This document shows positions 23,401 through 37,243 of a DNA stretch of 64,000 nucleotides, piece by piece. The notes beneath the pieces were generated by a model. The model ran no database searches and was not told where the DNA came from. It saw only the letters and a list, made by a program, of their open reading frames with translations. The DNA comes from Urechis unicinctus (Eukaryota > Annelida > Polychaeta > Xenopneusta > Urechidae), in the NCBI GenBank assembly GCA_034190875.2, contig CM067343.1:57488507-57552506 (forward strand). The letters run 5' to 3'. The first letter of the stretch is position 1. Each line of letters begins with the position of its first letter. A program made the position numbers and the translations under genes.

Positions 23401-26400
23401 GATGCGATTTGGGCGGCAGCTCTAGCTCTCAATGAGACCCTGGACAAAATGGAGAAGCGAGGTAACCACATTTTTCAAAATTGTTCAAGTTAAAAAAACT
23501 TACACAGAAATCTCACAAATTATCACAACAACAACGACTGCTTCCAGGAATAAATAAGAGTTTGGCAGATTTTGCCTACAAAGATCACGACGTGAACAGC
23601 CTCATTATTGAGAGCATGTACGACCTTGAATTCATCGGTGTACGCGGCTACACCAAATTCGATGCTAATGGAGATCCTTCCGGCATTGTTGAAATCCTCC
23701 AACATCAAGGTAAATCATATCCATAACAGGCATGATCTCCTTATATAGAAAACCTGCTCAATTAAGCTCATCGAAAATACTCGATGATGAATAAAAGGCC
23801 TGTTTCCGCCACTGTGTTTAGTAAATATGTCGACATAGTTGATTACTACAGCTACATGTTGTACACCCCGGTAAAACTAGCTTCTTGCGAACAATACAAT
23901 GAAAGGTGGCAGGTGAGGGATGCTGCGGGATAACAGTATGATGGTAGATTGCGTTTCACATTGTTCCTAATGGATGATCGGTAGTGAGCAGTAGGGTAGA
24001 TATACAATAGGTGCGTCAGTGTGCGTGGCATATGTGTGCTTCTTTTTAGCTTATTATCAAAGATATATAAAGTCACCAGCCCCGTATATATTCCAGGGAC
24101 CGTATTATCACACAGAAGGAAGCGTCCCGGCCATTGAGCATGAAACGCTTTGCTCCTGTTTGTTACAGGTGAATCGATGAAGCAGGTCGGTCTCTTTTTA
24201 CCTCGAGGGGGTGACTCGGACGAAGGTGTATTCCAGTGGGTCGATGGCGGAATCGTGTGGAGAGGCGAGTCAGATGCCATTGCATAGTTTCATGACCTGT
24301 GTTTTACTAGCTAAGTGAGATGAGAGCTTATATGCCATGTCTACATATGTGTGTGCAGGAGGCAGGCCACCCAAGGACTCTGTTGTTACCATTATTAAAC
24401 TTGTATTTGTGTCCGATGTAATGTACTCGACTATGACCAGTCTGGCCGTTCTTGGAATCATCCTGGCAGTTTCTTTGTTAACGTTCAATGTCTGCTTCAG
24501 GAAAACAAGGTCATATTGTTTTAATAAAGCACAACATTACGTCGTAATAATATTATTGTATGTCGGAAGCACTGGGCAATTTGTTTTTAGTTAACATGAG
24601 TTTCACAAGCATCATTACGATTACAAACTCATTTTACACGAACAAAATGACTTTAGGAATTGCTTAAATTATGAAACGGTTACATCTTAAGACTTCGTGC
24701 TGAGAATCGACGAGGCACATATGATTTACGAACATGACGTAAATAGCACAATTCATGAACAGTGTTCTAACTGTACCAGGTTAATCAAGTTGTCGTCGCC
24801 AAACATCAATAATCTTATCCTGGTCGGCTGTACTCTCATCTATACGACAGTGATCGCGCAAGAGCGGTCTCAACACACAGTCACTCAATTCTGTACAGTA
24901 AGTGGTGTTGGCTTCTCTGCACTCTCTCATTAGCACGTAATTGATGGTGTCCATTATCGTTTGATATCTGTGTGGGAATCGATATTAGTACAGTTAGCAA
25001 TATGCTACGTTGGTGCGATAATTATCAACGACCATTATGTCCGATATATGTGGTTTATTAAGTATGTTGCATTATATGCTTTTTGTTTCCTAGGTTCGAA
25101 GCTTTACCTTCATTGCTGGCTTTGATCTAGCATTCGGAGCCTTGTTTGCAAAGACGTGGCGTGTACATTGGATCATGGTCAAGTCGATTAAAGGGGTGAA
25201 GAAAGTGGTAAAAACCATAAACCACCCATTAAATCAGATCAGGTGTTTTTAGTGTCATCTCGCAAATTATGCAATATTTCCCTGTGTCTAACAGACTGCT
25301 GAACATTAACCCCCATATATCCGTCAATTGTCACTTACCATTGTAATCAAGCAGCTTTTATATCGTAGAACACATGAAATTACATTGACGAGGCTTGAGG
25401 CAGTCGAGATGGGATACGTCCCACGGAACAATATAGCACTTGACAAAAGAGTTACCAAATGTCTTTTCGGTTTCGGAAACTCCTACACCACTTAAGTCTT
25501 CAAATCAGCTTTGACACTCAATGTTTATATTTCGGAAGGGCGTTTGATATCTGTATCGAACATTCATTTTTATGAGGCTATTCTTAGTTTTCTCGGTTTT
25601 CTGAAGTTGATCCATCATTTTTATTTGATTGTAGTGCTAGTATCATTACTAGATTATTCGAATATACCACCTTCCTGAAACAGACAGTTGTGACCAGTAC
25701 CATGCTTATCCATCACGAACATATATAACTGTAACTTACGGCGGCTATTTCCTTTTTGTATCTGCTTGTTTTATATTTACGATTAACCTTCAGTAACCTT
25801 ACGAATGACATCAGCACTTGGAATTCAATGAATAACGACTACATCAAGGTCATTTATAAGTCAAAGGACGTATTAGATTTAATTACATACTTAGCATTGT
25901 TGGAACGGAAACCTTCTTGTGCGTGCTTATTATGCAGACGATCCGGGACACACAGCTCATATTTGCTGTACTGGCGCTTACCTTTGTTCAGCTTCTCGTT
26001 CTCGTAACGAGGTATGGTGTGGCGCCATTCAGCTTGTCCATCGTTAACACGTATGAGGAGGTGAATTTAGTTTGATTTACTCTTCCTGTAGCATACACAC
26101 ATTCATTGGCTTAAAATATTGCCTTTTAAAATTGACATAATCGCAGTGTATATATACAGATACGATAATGTTAATAGCATAGCGGAATGTGTTTCGTTAT
26201 CGTTGTTTTCTCAAGGCCTTTGACAGCGACACAGTGTTCCAATACCAAGTATGTCACTGTGAGTCCGAATACGGAATCTACTTCATTATCACCAACTACA
26301 TAATTCAAGGATTTCTCTTGATATTTGGTGCTTTTCTGGCCTGGGAAACACGAACGGTAGGTTTGTTGGTCTCGCATTTCCCATCAACCTGATAGAGTTT

Positions 26401-27224
26401 AATGTCAAACTGTTAACATAATTGTTTGAATGTGCATAATTCGTAGAATATCGTGAATAATGTGGGAACCAACAGCAGTGTATACCGAAAATATGCATAC
26501 ACTGTTGTAGATGATTATTAAATGTGTTTGATCACAGTAGATAGCGGCGAATGATAGCGGGTAGCCACGTGTAACCTACATCATTTAGATGGACTGTGTA
26601 TCTCCAGCGTTAGTTATTTTGTTTTCAGGTGCAAATCAAAGCACTCAACGACTCAAAGCTGATTGGGATGTGCATATACAACGTGGTCATATTCGCCATA
26701 ATGGGCGCTGCCATCAGTCATGTGCTGTCGAACGAGATCGAGTTCTCGTATGGCTTTGGGTCATCCTTGATTGTCGCAGGCACTACCATTGTGCAAGTGA
26801 TTGTCTTTTTTCCTAAGGTATGACGTACTGTCTATCTATTCCAGTAATAAGGCGATGGTCAACAGACAATCATTTAAACCGTTAAGAAGCAAAAATATTC
26901 CAATATGGTTATTTTAACAATCTGTAACGATTTGTTAATTTTGACATAGCCTTTCGTCGCTAATGGCTAAAAACAATTGGCGTAAACATTCACATTAATG
27001 ATCGATTATACGTAGCACCGTATATAATATTGTTGCAGGTGTTTGCTGTCCTTCGTGGGCAGCATCAAATTCAACCCCAGGAGAGGTTCACCTCCAATAT
27101 TGCGGGACCATGCACAGAAGGGAATTCTGTTGTAAAACCAACAGCCACATCTTCAGGAAAATGTAGCCAAAATGCCGTCACTGTAAATGGGCAACTTGAT
27201 CCAGTGTTCAAATTTGAACATTAA
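20402..27224 (+). CDS. Metabotropic GABA-B receptor subunit 2-like, copy A (15 exons)
   Basis: Exons: 20402-20659, 21532-21669, 22069-22239, 22333-22434, 22926-22991, 23134-23461, 23548-23709, 24169-24264, 24359-24509, 24780-24897, 25094-25207, 25938-26060, 26216-26356, 26629-26817, 27039-27224. All join in frame to 780 codons. The product is a class C GPCR: signal peptide (about 1-24), Venus-flytrap ligand domain (exons 1-8), TM1 in exon 9, TM2 in 10, TM3 in 11, TM4 in 12, TM5 in 13, TM6-7 in 14. Subunit-2-like signatures are RPPKDSVV, LIKLSSPNINNL, ALFAKTWRVH, FLAWETR and ALNDSKLIGM. N-glycosylation sites include NLT, NIT, NGS, NYT and NET. By eye, positions matching GABA contacts Ser153 and His170 of GABBR1b are Leu and Ala. 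The cytoplasmic tail is only about 60 residues, with no leucine-zipper coiled coil. Intron 8 has a GC donor. Expected role: plasma-membrane receptor coupling to Gi/o, with partner and ligand unknown. Confidence 0.9.
20690..21470 (+). repeat. Pyrimidine-rich cryptic repeat in intron 1, copy A
   Basis: Intron 1 is filled with degenerate CTCAGTCTACTCTCATCCTG-type words and very few G except in TCAG/CTG motifs. The homologous tract in copy B (57160-58230) has expanded by additional 88-bp and 166-bp tandem duplications. Confidence 0.8.
24265..24358 (+). other. GC-AG intron of 94 bases (receptor intron 8)
   Basis: The donor reads AGAG|GCGAGT and the acceptor GTGTGCAG|GA. Only this GC donor joins exon 8 to exon 9 in frame, giving WRGGRPPKD, which matches the family. 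The nearest GT, four bases on, shifts the frame. The same donor is present in copy B at 61402. Confidence 0.75.
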
Positions 27225-27990
27225 ATATGACTTGCCGCTCGTTTATCACAAGTGCTGTTTGTTGATGTGGAAACTGATGATGTTGTTTAGTGTTCACCAG
27301 ATAAGCAGATGATAATTACAATCCATTCACTCAAATAAGTCGAGCTTCACATAATGATGATTGGTTAAGCATCAATTAAATACGATGTCACAGTGTATGT
27401 CAAGTCGATGGTTGTGATGCTGTTGTGAAATGTAATTTGCAAATAAATGTAATGCTCTTTGAGTCATCGGATCTTAAGGATTGGTTGCGTTGGCAAAAAA
27501 TAATAAATCATTTAGAAGAATGTGCATACATTGAAAGCATTGGCATTTGTTTCCTGATGTAAGATTCGATCTGTAGGTAACAACATGTGTAGAACAATTC
27601 CACCATTATTTTACTCACATCGTCATGTTCTAACGCGTGACATTAGCAGACAACTTATGTAATTGTCTTTGTAACCGCTCTGTAGTTAACTATGTCAGAC
27701 TGAAATGTGTGTAAGCTGAGTTTATTATCTGTGTCATTCTATCCTGTAATAACCGTATTACGCCCATTGGCAACCAGTTCAACATCCGTCGCACATGCAA
27801 AATAAACTTTTGCAGACATTCTATAGAAAATACACAGCAAGAATATACCCAGGACAAGAAAACTATACATATAACTGACTACGATGTTAAGATAGTGGCT
27901 GTATGGGTCCATTTTATGCAAGATAGACTACGCACTATAACAGGGGTTTGTGAGGGACTGCACCTATAGGCATCTATTTACATTATCATA

Positions 27991-28180
27991 TGTCAGGCGT
28001 CCAACCTGTTCGTAGGTACAGTAACGTCAGTCAGTTGTCAGGCGGTCAACCTGTTCTTAGGTGCATTAACGTCCGTCTGTTGTCAGGCGGCCTGCATGCT
28101 CGTAGATACAGTAACGGCCGTCTGTTGTCAGCGGCCATCATATTCGTAGGCACAGTAACGTCCGACTGTTTTCAGGCGGC
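27991..28180 (+). repeat. 45-bp minisatellite, about four copies
   Basis: The unit starts TGTCAGGCGTCCAACCTGTT and repeats every 45 bases with about 80-90 percent similarity by eye. The unit is a multiple of three and one frame stays open over the array (15-residue repeats such as LSGGQPVLR). The same four units occur at 38197-38388. Confidence 0.9.
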
Positions 28181-29154
28181 CAAATTGCTCCAGTAAAGCA
28201 CGCAAAGGAGAAACGTTACAATTGTTCGTTTATAATACTTAGAATTAATTCTCTTATCATATGTTCGGAATAATTGCGTGTTTCCAGTAATTCCGCCAGT
28301 CTGCTAAGCTTTTTTCAGTTGAACCATTCGAAAACCAACATAGAACGTTTCCTCATTGAGGAATCGTGACAATTGAACGTAGCCAGAAAAAAAGCCGAGT
28401 CTCTGACAACAACATACCTCAACTGTCTGCCTTAAACTATTTGGAAGATACAGAGTAAGAAGAAATGTCATTTGAGCAGTCGTGACTCCATAGCAATCAA
28501 CACAATACAAATGGATACCCAGTCAATAGCAATACAATAAGCATCACAACGTTAGAACATCACTTACAGATATGATCTTGGACGAATTTCTCTGTGGGAC
28601 AATCAACAATAATTTGTTTACCTGTGGCTAGATTACTCTAAAATACCAACATCCCTATCATTGCACTTTTGATCGCTACATCACTCTCGTTATCAAAGCG
28701 GCAAATTGACGACACCCCAATCAATGCACCTAGGCTGGCTACTTTATTCTAGTTATTAAAGCAACATAATGATAACAGTTTCTAAGAGCACCCATATAGG
28801 TATTTTATTATTAATGCCAAGCCAGCCGGGTGACAAACATTCACAAAGACGCTATTAACTGCCATACTTCGTAAAGTCATATCTATGGTAATACTATGAA
28901 TGTTTTGTTCTCTTTTCAGCTTGTTACGGTACTTGCTGAATAATGCACTGATAAGTTATTTAATTGCAACCTTAATGTATTTTATTTTTAGAATTGAACA
29001 TAAAATAGACTATTGTCATTATACACATTTCACTCCTACGGTTAATTAATCCTTCCGGATGGACAACGCAAGGTCGCCCTTTCAGCCAATATGTCCAGGG
29101 GCGTTGTATTGTAACAAACAAACTTCATCAACGCCTTATACCAAGTGAACGCCT

Positions 29155-29660
29155 CATACATACATACATACATACATACATACATACATACATACATACA
29201 TACATACATACATACATACATACATACATACATACATACATACATACATACATACATACATACATACATACATACATACATACATACATACATACATACA
29301 TACATACATACATACATACATACATACATACATACATACATACATACATACATACATACATACATACATACATACATACATACATACATACATTCATACA
29401 TATATACATACATAAATACACATACATGCATACATGCATACATACATACATACATACATACATACATACATACATACATACATACATACATACATACATA
29501 CATACATACATACATACATACATACATACATACATACATACATACATACATACATACATACATACATACATACATACATACATACATACATACATACATG
29601 CATACATACATACATACATACATACATGCATACATACATACATATATACATACATACATG
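29155..29660 (+). repeat. (ATAC)n microsatellite, about 500 bases
   Basis: Long uninterrupted tetranucleotide runs with a few TATA, CATG and CATT interruptions near 29390-29430 and 29600-29650. All frames through it are open because the unit lacks stop codons in either strand's repeating register. Confidence 0.98.
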
Positions 29661-30078
29661 TTGGTAAACAATATGATATGTTGTCGACAGCCACTGTGTG
29701 GTGATGGAGGTATTAAAGCTAGACCGATTACGTCAGCCTAGATGAATATTGCTAGTGGTGTTCGCCGCTTGTTCAGTCTATTTGCTAAGTTCAGTCTATT
29801 TACTGTCAGGCGTGGCAATAGATGCCGTCTGCACTTGTATCATTCATATCCGACATTCTATAGGTAGTCAATACTGTAGACATTGGCACCATGAATGGCA
29901 GGGTCTTCTCATGTTGACCGAACGCGCCGCCCAGTTGATAATCTCTTCGTACCGTTGACGTACGGGATTTGAAACCGTGCGATGGCGGAGAGCTTTCAAG
30001 ACTCACTGCCGACTTAAAGGAAATTCTCGTTCGTGGCTCAGTCCAGAATTAGCTGGAGGGTGGTCTGAACAATTATAA

Positions 30079-30410
30079 CTAATTATGTGAATCGTGTAAA
30101 CGAAACTGCCACTTTTTTTTAACATAAAGAAGCCTACTTCTTGGGGCTGAATGCATGTTTCGTAAATCATTGTGGCTGTGTAGAGGCAACGCATACACAC
30201 GCAGGACGTAAGGCTTAAACAGGTTTGCGTTCAACCCAGGTTTCACGCGCCAACCGCCAAATGACGTAGCACCTTTTGACTTCAATGGTATTACGTAACG
30301 TTTGCACTCAACATCCGCGTCGTAGATGTTCGTCGCTGACGCGTCAAACGCCCATAAAGGATATTTTGTCACACCTTGGCACTCTTTGGTTGTGCATGTC
30401 ACGCCTACAT
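30079..30410 (-). other. Possible decayed exon in beta flank
   Basis: A minus-strand frame follows an acceptor-like TTTATGTAG at 30410 and stays open for about 107 codons with protein-like composition (AFDASATNIYDADVECKRYV, then SFGGWRVKPGLNANLFKPYV). The matching part in unit 2 (39828-39945) is shortened, so it is not maintained. No family is recognised. Confidence 0.25.
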
Positions 30411-31469
30411 AAACCAGGTAAAAAAAATCGAATTCATTCTACTCAGAGTTTATCACGGGTACGCACTACCTGTAGGCAGACCAGATGCGTGCACTCGCCT
30501 GCTGTTTAGATTTGCATATGTCTGGATTAATGCACAGTCAGTAACAACCCAAAAGTTCGGCTTTCCACTTTCCATTGCTCTTCTTTCGAATCAGATAATG
30601 TAAGAACATTTATGTCTCTCCTAAATTGGGACTACGACCAAATAAGTGTTATTGATGAAGGAAACGTGTCTCATGAGTGCGAATTGTAATTGGAGTTTAG
30701 TTAAGTACCTCCTGATGACAGGGTAACAATATGAACATTGCGAGATATGTGTCTGCACAAACTGCATGTTCGTGTGGCTTTGAGCATGCAATTAATAAAT
30801 TCTATCTTTTCTTACTTATACTGCTGGTCACTGTCAAAGACGTCGGTGATTTGAATCACAGGGGCCGTGCTTGAAACCTCGTGGACGTTATAAACAAGAG
30901 TACATTTGGTCGAGCTCCATCACTATAAGACTCGCAATAACAATAAAGACTAACTCAACGTATTTCCAATCAATGTTTGCACCATGGCGCCAATGCAAAG
31001 CAGTAATATTGTGATGTTTTTGTCTATATAAATACGTAAAAATGCTTTTCACTTGATTAGACGAGACATATGGCTTATAATTGGCTTTTGAAAGCTAGAA
31101 ATGTACCATAAGGGAAGCAGGGTTGATATTGTCGAATTGATTGAAAGCAAACTATCTTCCAGAGCGATAAACGAATGTTGTTGATAGGCCTGTGTGTCTG
31201 TAGTTAGCGTATGCTCAACTTATGCGGCTGTTCAATTAAATTGTAAACGTACACTTGAGTTTCCTGGCATCTTTTGGAGTAACTTCCATTGGCACCAGCA
31301 GTATTGATTAAGTCTATGAAAAGGATGTTGGAGCGCACATGTCGCTTCCGAAATGATCTTAGGCTTTAAATCAAACGTGCCCTTTCCCGGTTGATTAATA
31401 AAGTGGTATTAGCCCTATGAGTCTAAGTACCGATGTTAAGCTGATGCTTCCTCAGCACCATTAGGCCCA

Positions 31470-32630
31470 ATGGGCTTAAAAATAGCGAAAATAGCAAGTA
31501 CACTATTTATTAAATGTCATCTTGATAAATTGCCTGGTCTTGGGTACACCTATCGAAAACAGCTCGCCTCTCACAGCGTCCGCGTTGTTTTCGAGCGAGT
31601 AGCGAGGGAACTGGCCTGGGGTAGATATTAACATTGGATGGCTTGTCAGGGACATGTGACGGTCTCGAGCAAATAGTTAAATACTACGCTTGGCTGTGTG
31701 GTGATTATGAAATGACATGAAATACGACCCCGTCATCCGGCGATGATGTCATGAAATCAACAAGAGCACTGTTGATTCAACGCATCTGGGCTCAGCGATA
31801 AGGAGTTATCTGGTTGGCCGAGGCGACAACGGGTCCAAATTAAACAGATAATTCAGCATGGTTTTGAGGAAACGCTATGACAAGACGCTATGACAAAACG
31901 CTCTCATCACGGGTGGCGTCTTCATATATTTCCTCAGGTGGAAGGCGTGAGTGAGCGCTCTTAGCGAAGCTTTAAACTCGTAGGGCTCACTTTGAGTGAT
32001 TCTGTGGTGATCGCTTCCCTAAGCATAATACGCTGCAATCGTAAGGTGGCCCTAGGGTTACACAAACAAAAGCACATGGGAATACTGGGCTGACGTCACC
32101 GCGATTGATGAGAGCGGGAAAAATGTCGTTTCGCAGAGCCTTGCCGCTGCCAAAACACCTCGCACAATAGGCTTATGAATAACAAAAATAGCAATTACAC
32201 TATGCAATAAATGCCAACCTGATAAATTACCCGGTATGGGGTACACCTATCGAAAACAGTTTGCCTCTCACGGCGTCCGCGAAGTTTACATCCTCGATCT
32301 TTCATGTCCGCATTGTGGATGGTAGTTTCAGATTGTCAATAACTGTCCGAAGCGAGGTAAGTGGCCTGGGGTCGACATTAAGATTTTTGGCATGTCAGGG
32401 TGATGTGAAGGTCTCGAGCGAGGAGTTTATAGCTCAACCACGCTGCGTGACGATTATGAAATTACACGACACCCTCGACATCAGACGACGATACCATGAA
32501 ACAAAAAAAGCACACGAGACTGTTGATCCAACGTCTCGGGGTTTGTTGGCTGTTAAATATATTGAGTCATCTGATTGGTCAATAATCAATTCATTTTATA
32601 ATGCGGAATTCAAGTGTTAGTAAAGGTCAG
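31470..32630 (+). repeat. Gamma repeat, two related copies in unit 1
   Basis: A block with AAAATAGC, TACACTAT, AAATGCCAACTTGATAAATT, GGGGTACACCTATC and CTCTCACGGCGTCCGCG occurs at about 31470-31960 and again at 32040-32620. A third copy lies at 43060-43630. Inner words such as CACGAGACTGTTGATCCAAC are shared between 32510 and 43411. Confidence 0.75.
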
Positions 32631-35600
32631 TAATGAGCCATCTATGAAGACATCGTATGGGTGATGAGATTCGTTGGATTTAAAGAAAAATCTTATATAT
32701 GTCGCAAAATATTTTAGCAAACGATTATTTGCCCCACATGGTCCAAGACATAGTAGGCAAACAGCATTAACGTCACAGCCGAGTCGATATTAGACCAGGT
32801 GGTGGTAGCAGAATTGACAAGGCATTAATTGTGATCTGGATACTCACCTGAGGGATAACAATGGCGAGTCTGGAAACGACAACACAAATTCATGATGGAA
32901 GGATTCAGCTAGCTTACTGCTCATATGAATATGCAGAACAAATATGAAAGAGAAAATTCGTGATAAGAAAGAGGATCGGTTGCCGAGTTTGCAATTTGCA
33001 TCGATGAAGTTGATGGCAATCAAACACACGACTGGCACCACACATACAGCACAATACCATTATGCCGATTGGAATAATCAAAATTACTTTTTAGAGAAAT
33101 ATTGGATGAAGCAGCCTTTGGGTCCTGAATACAAATCGGGTTTATCTTTGTTGCAGATAAATGATTCGTAAGAACCATACTTAATTGTCAGTGAAGCCAT
33201 TCCAATAACGCATTCAGCTAACACTAAACGGACGGATCAATTTATATCAGCTAAAACAAGACATGACGTGGAATCTGAAAGATGTTAGCTTTACATGCTG
33301 CATCGCAACTGATAGGTCCAGGTTTTGCGGTTAATACCTCGTTCAGGTTTGGGTTCTTGGAGGTTGTTGATCACTCCGAAATGGTCAATGTTTAAGGTTT
33401 CGTGACAGCGTGGGGCGTCACAGACCATTGTGCTGTTATTTTTGCCAACATTTTTTAACGACTAAAATCTGTAAAAAAAACTAAACATTTATTGAACAAT
33501 ATCAGACAAACTACTTGTCAATTGTAAAGTACATAGTTGTAGCCACAAAACTTGCCATGTCCACCGCATAAGGTTGGATATCATAAAGAGAACTTTCCAA
33601 TATCGCATTTTATCTATTATTTGTATTTTCACTTAATAGAAAAGTTAATCTTGCATAACACTGTTAAAGCAAGCTTCAACAATTACACCACAATGCTTTG
33701 ATGTACGTGAGAGATTTTCAGCCGTAAACTTGTCATTGATTATTCTGATTAAAGGCCCTTTCAAACACTTATTAAAGGATAGTTTTTTTCCCAAGATAGA
33801 ATGGCTTTAGCAAAATGCCACATTAGCTGACATTCATTAAACGTCTCAAATAACCTAGAACATAAAAATGTTATCCTTAAAACAATTTACCAGCTGTTGT
33901 GCTCCAGGAAAATTGCAGGGGTGCTGAGTAGGGCGCTAGCTATTCAAGAACAACCATAACATGTCACTCATCCCTTCAATGATAACAGTTCAACGTAAAG
34001 GATGCGCTCAAACAACCACAAGCGGTAGTTAGTGAGGTAGTTAGGCAAAACCACATAATAATTATAAGGTAAGCCCTTTTAAACTAATTGGGACTACCTT
34101 TCATGAATGAATTTCCCACCATGCATACATGCCAAAATACCTTACCTCGACCCTACCTCTATGCCTAACTAGACTACCCATATAGGCTATCCTACAAAAC
34201 AACCCAATCTGACTAACTTATTAACCTATCCAAGTATTTTTCTTTCCTAACAACCCTAGCAGCCTACCATGCGTGAATACCTTATCTTACTAAACCACCT
34301 CCTTACCCAACTTAACTAACCTTCCTACCTTGCTACTGCATCAACACAACGGCATACCTGCCCAACTGTACTATCCTACCTGCCTTTTTATCATAAGTGC
34401 ATACCACAAATAACCTACCTACTCATACGGCTAACCATAGAAGACAGCCCAACTCATCTGCACATCGTAACGACGCAACTTGACTAAATTACACTCCCTG
34501 TTCTATATGCTTACCATACCTAATTAGCCTACCTGGTTACCTATTTATCATCCTTGCCTTACTAAATAAACTCACCGGACTATCTAATTACTCTTCTCAC
34601 TTATCTCACAGCTCTATCTTTTCTAATGTACTAACTACCCCACATAACTACTCTGTCCTACTGACGGATCTCCTCTACCTTAGGCATATCCACAAATCTA
34701 CCTTGACTTTCATATGTGATTACCTAACCCATCTAGACTACCCTACTTACATAACTTCAATTCATCTATGATCCCTGTTATTTCTACCCTGCTCAACTAC
34801 AGCCTGTCTGGTATGTCTTTCTAGCCACCTAATTACACTAACTAACCAACCTTACCTCACTGTCTGCCTCTTTTACTTCTCAATTACCCTCCCTGCTTAA
34901 ATACTCAATATATCTACCTTACATGCTTACCCAACTTTAGCCCCCCCCCCCAGCCCATATGTCTATAACTCTACGTGGCTTCATTTTCCAAGCTTCATTT
35001 TCTGACTTTTCCGCCCAACTTCCTCACCAAACAAACTGCTTTAACATGATCAAAACACTCCTCTAGCTTACCCAACTTGTCCATCACAATCCATTGTATC
35101 TATCTTATTTTGTTAAATTTCCCTGAACAGTTGAGAGCTTAACGCTGGTGGTATTCTCCGGTGGTGGGCGATAATAGTGAACTCCAATACTGCAACAAAA
35201 CTCTTATTTAAACAATGCTCCACAACATGGTATGATATTGCTAGAGCATTTATCATTTGGGAAAAGAAAGATTTATTTTGCGTTCAACCTTGTATTGACT
35301 TGGCTACCTGTTCATGTATTACTCCATAAGCATTCATCAAGTTGTAAATAAGTCTTGGATCCCCGTGACCGCGAGAATGCCAAATATACCGGCGTATTCA
35401 GCGTATCACGTCTTTAGTTTGTTGCAACTTTGGCTGGTAAAGTTAATATGAGGTGAAATGGATGCTGACAAACATGTTAGCATAAAAGCGTGCCTTACAT
35501 TTGTACCCTGGTCGAAGACGGTGATACAACAATCGACAATAACGCGTCTTCATAACACCTAGAAAGATAACCAGGCCGTTTGGAGTTTATGTTTTGGTTT

Positions 35601-36410
35601 GAGTTCATACTTCTTCTCGACACAGTCGCAGCTCTAGGCTGGTGTGATAACCGAAAACAAGCAATACCTGAGTCACTTGATGAATACACGACGTTGTCAT
35701 ACCAAATTCTTGTAAAAACGGGCAACATTATTGAGGTGTCTCTGAATCGAGCTCTCATTAATTATGTATAAGTGCGTCAACTTATTCATACAATGATACT
35801 CAACCCAACGGTTTTCATCAGTCAAACCTCGGTTTAAAGCCACAAGACGCTTAAACAGTGTTAACTTTGACATGTGCTTGCTTGCTGATCAAAGCGTATT
35901 TCAATTGATCATTATCCTTTTCATCATAGTAATTAATGTGACTTGTATCTGGCGTGGAATGACGTTGAGGGTAGTATCACTGGCCTCAAGCAACTTATAG
36001 CCAGCCCTTACATGCTTGCTCTGGCGTCATATCACATTACCAAGTGTCGCAGCCTAAGCAACTAACCATTGCAATTATCATTTCGATTGTCAAACGCAAA
36101 CGCCATTTAAATGACTATTATATTTTCAGTAATGAAAGCAGCTCATTATAATTGTTAGCCATTAAATCTATCGTGAGATTCTTTTGTGGAAACCATTAAA
36201 GTGAGCTAATCATCTTGGCGATGGCCTCATGTTGCTAATTACATGACTTGGGGCTGCGTTATGTGGAGTCAGGTTTCACGCTATCTTTAATTATACTCCT
36301 TACCTGCTTGTGTCAGTCATAGTTCAGTTCAGATGAGTGGAGTGATTATGTCCAACGCTGACAAAACAATATATCGTGCGTAGTATGAGCCAGCGGTAAT
36401 GAGAATAATT
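32630..36410 (+). repeat. Alpha repeat, unit 2
   Basis: Homologous to 14580-17760. It carries about 700 bases (35430-36140) shared with unit 3 (52770-53490) but not with unit 1, including TGGCTGGTAAAGTTAATATG. Units 2 and 3 are therefore closer to each other here than either is to unit 1. Confidence 0.85.
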
Positions 36411-36499
36411 AACAGCAGTGTGAAATCTGGCTCCACATGATGCAGCCCTTATTCATGTAATTGGTATCATGAGGCTAACGCCAAGATAATTAGCTCATT

Positions 36500-37112
<613 letters not shown>

Positions 37113-37243
37113 ATAACATGGTCATTTTAACTACCTTTAACGACTTGTAATTTTGACATCGCCATTTGTCGCTAATGGCCGAAAGCGTAAGCATTCACAT
37201 TAATGACCGATTACACGTAGCACCGTATATAATGTTGTCTCAG

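Larger units (their letters stand above)
27225..31470 (+). repeat. Beta flank, unit 1
   Basis: This 3' flank of receptor copy A recurs at 37428-41700. Homology is close through 29150, stops at the (ATAC)n tract, and resumes near 30270. Unit 1 has a 66-base segment near 28365-28430 that is missing in unit 2. Unit 2 has extra segments at 39997-40317 and about 40626-40985. Possible poly(A) signals for the receptor are AATAAA at 27442 and AATAAT/ATAAAT near 27500. No gene is supported in it. Confidence 0.85.

Noticed and set aside
23852-24280. 142-codon minus-strand frame, repeated at 60989-61417
   Set aside because: It overlaps receptor exon 8 and intron 7 on the opposite strand. Its similarity in both copies follows from the gene duplication, and its composition is not family-like.
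27739-27921. 60-codon minus-strand frame identical in both beta flanks (also 37942-38124)
   Set aside because: Perfect peptide identity is tempting, but the surrounding non-coding DNA is almost equally conserved between the recent duplicates, and no splice or promoter support was seen.
29042-29741. Long open frames with MYVCMYVC or HTYIHTYI repeats
   Set aside because: They are the (ATAC)n microsatellite read in different frames; the unit simply contains no stop codon.
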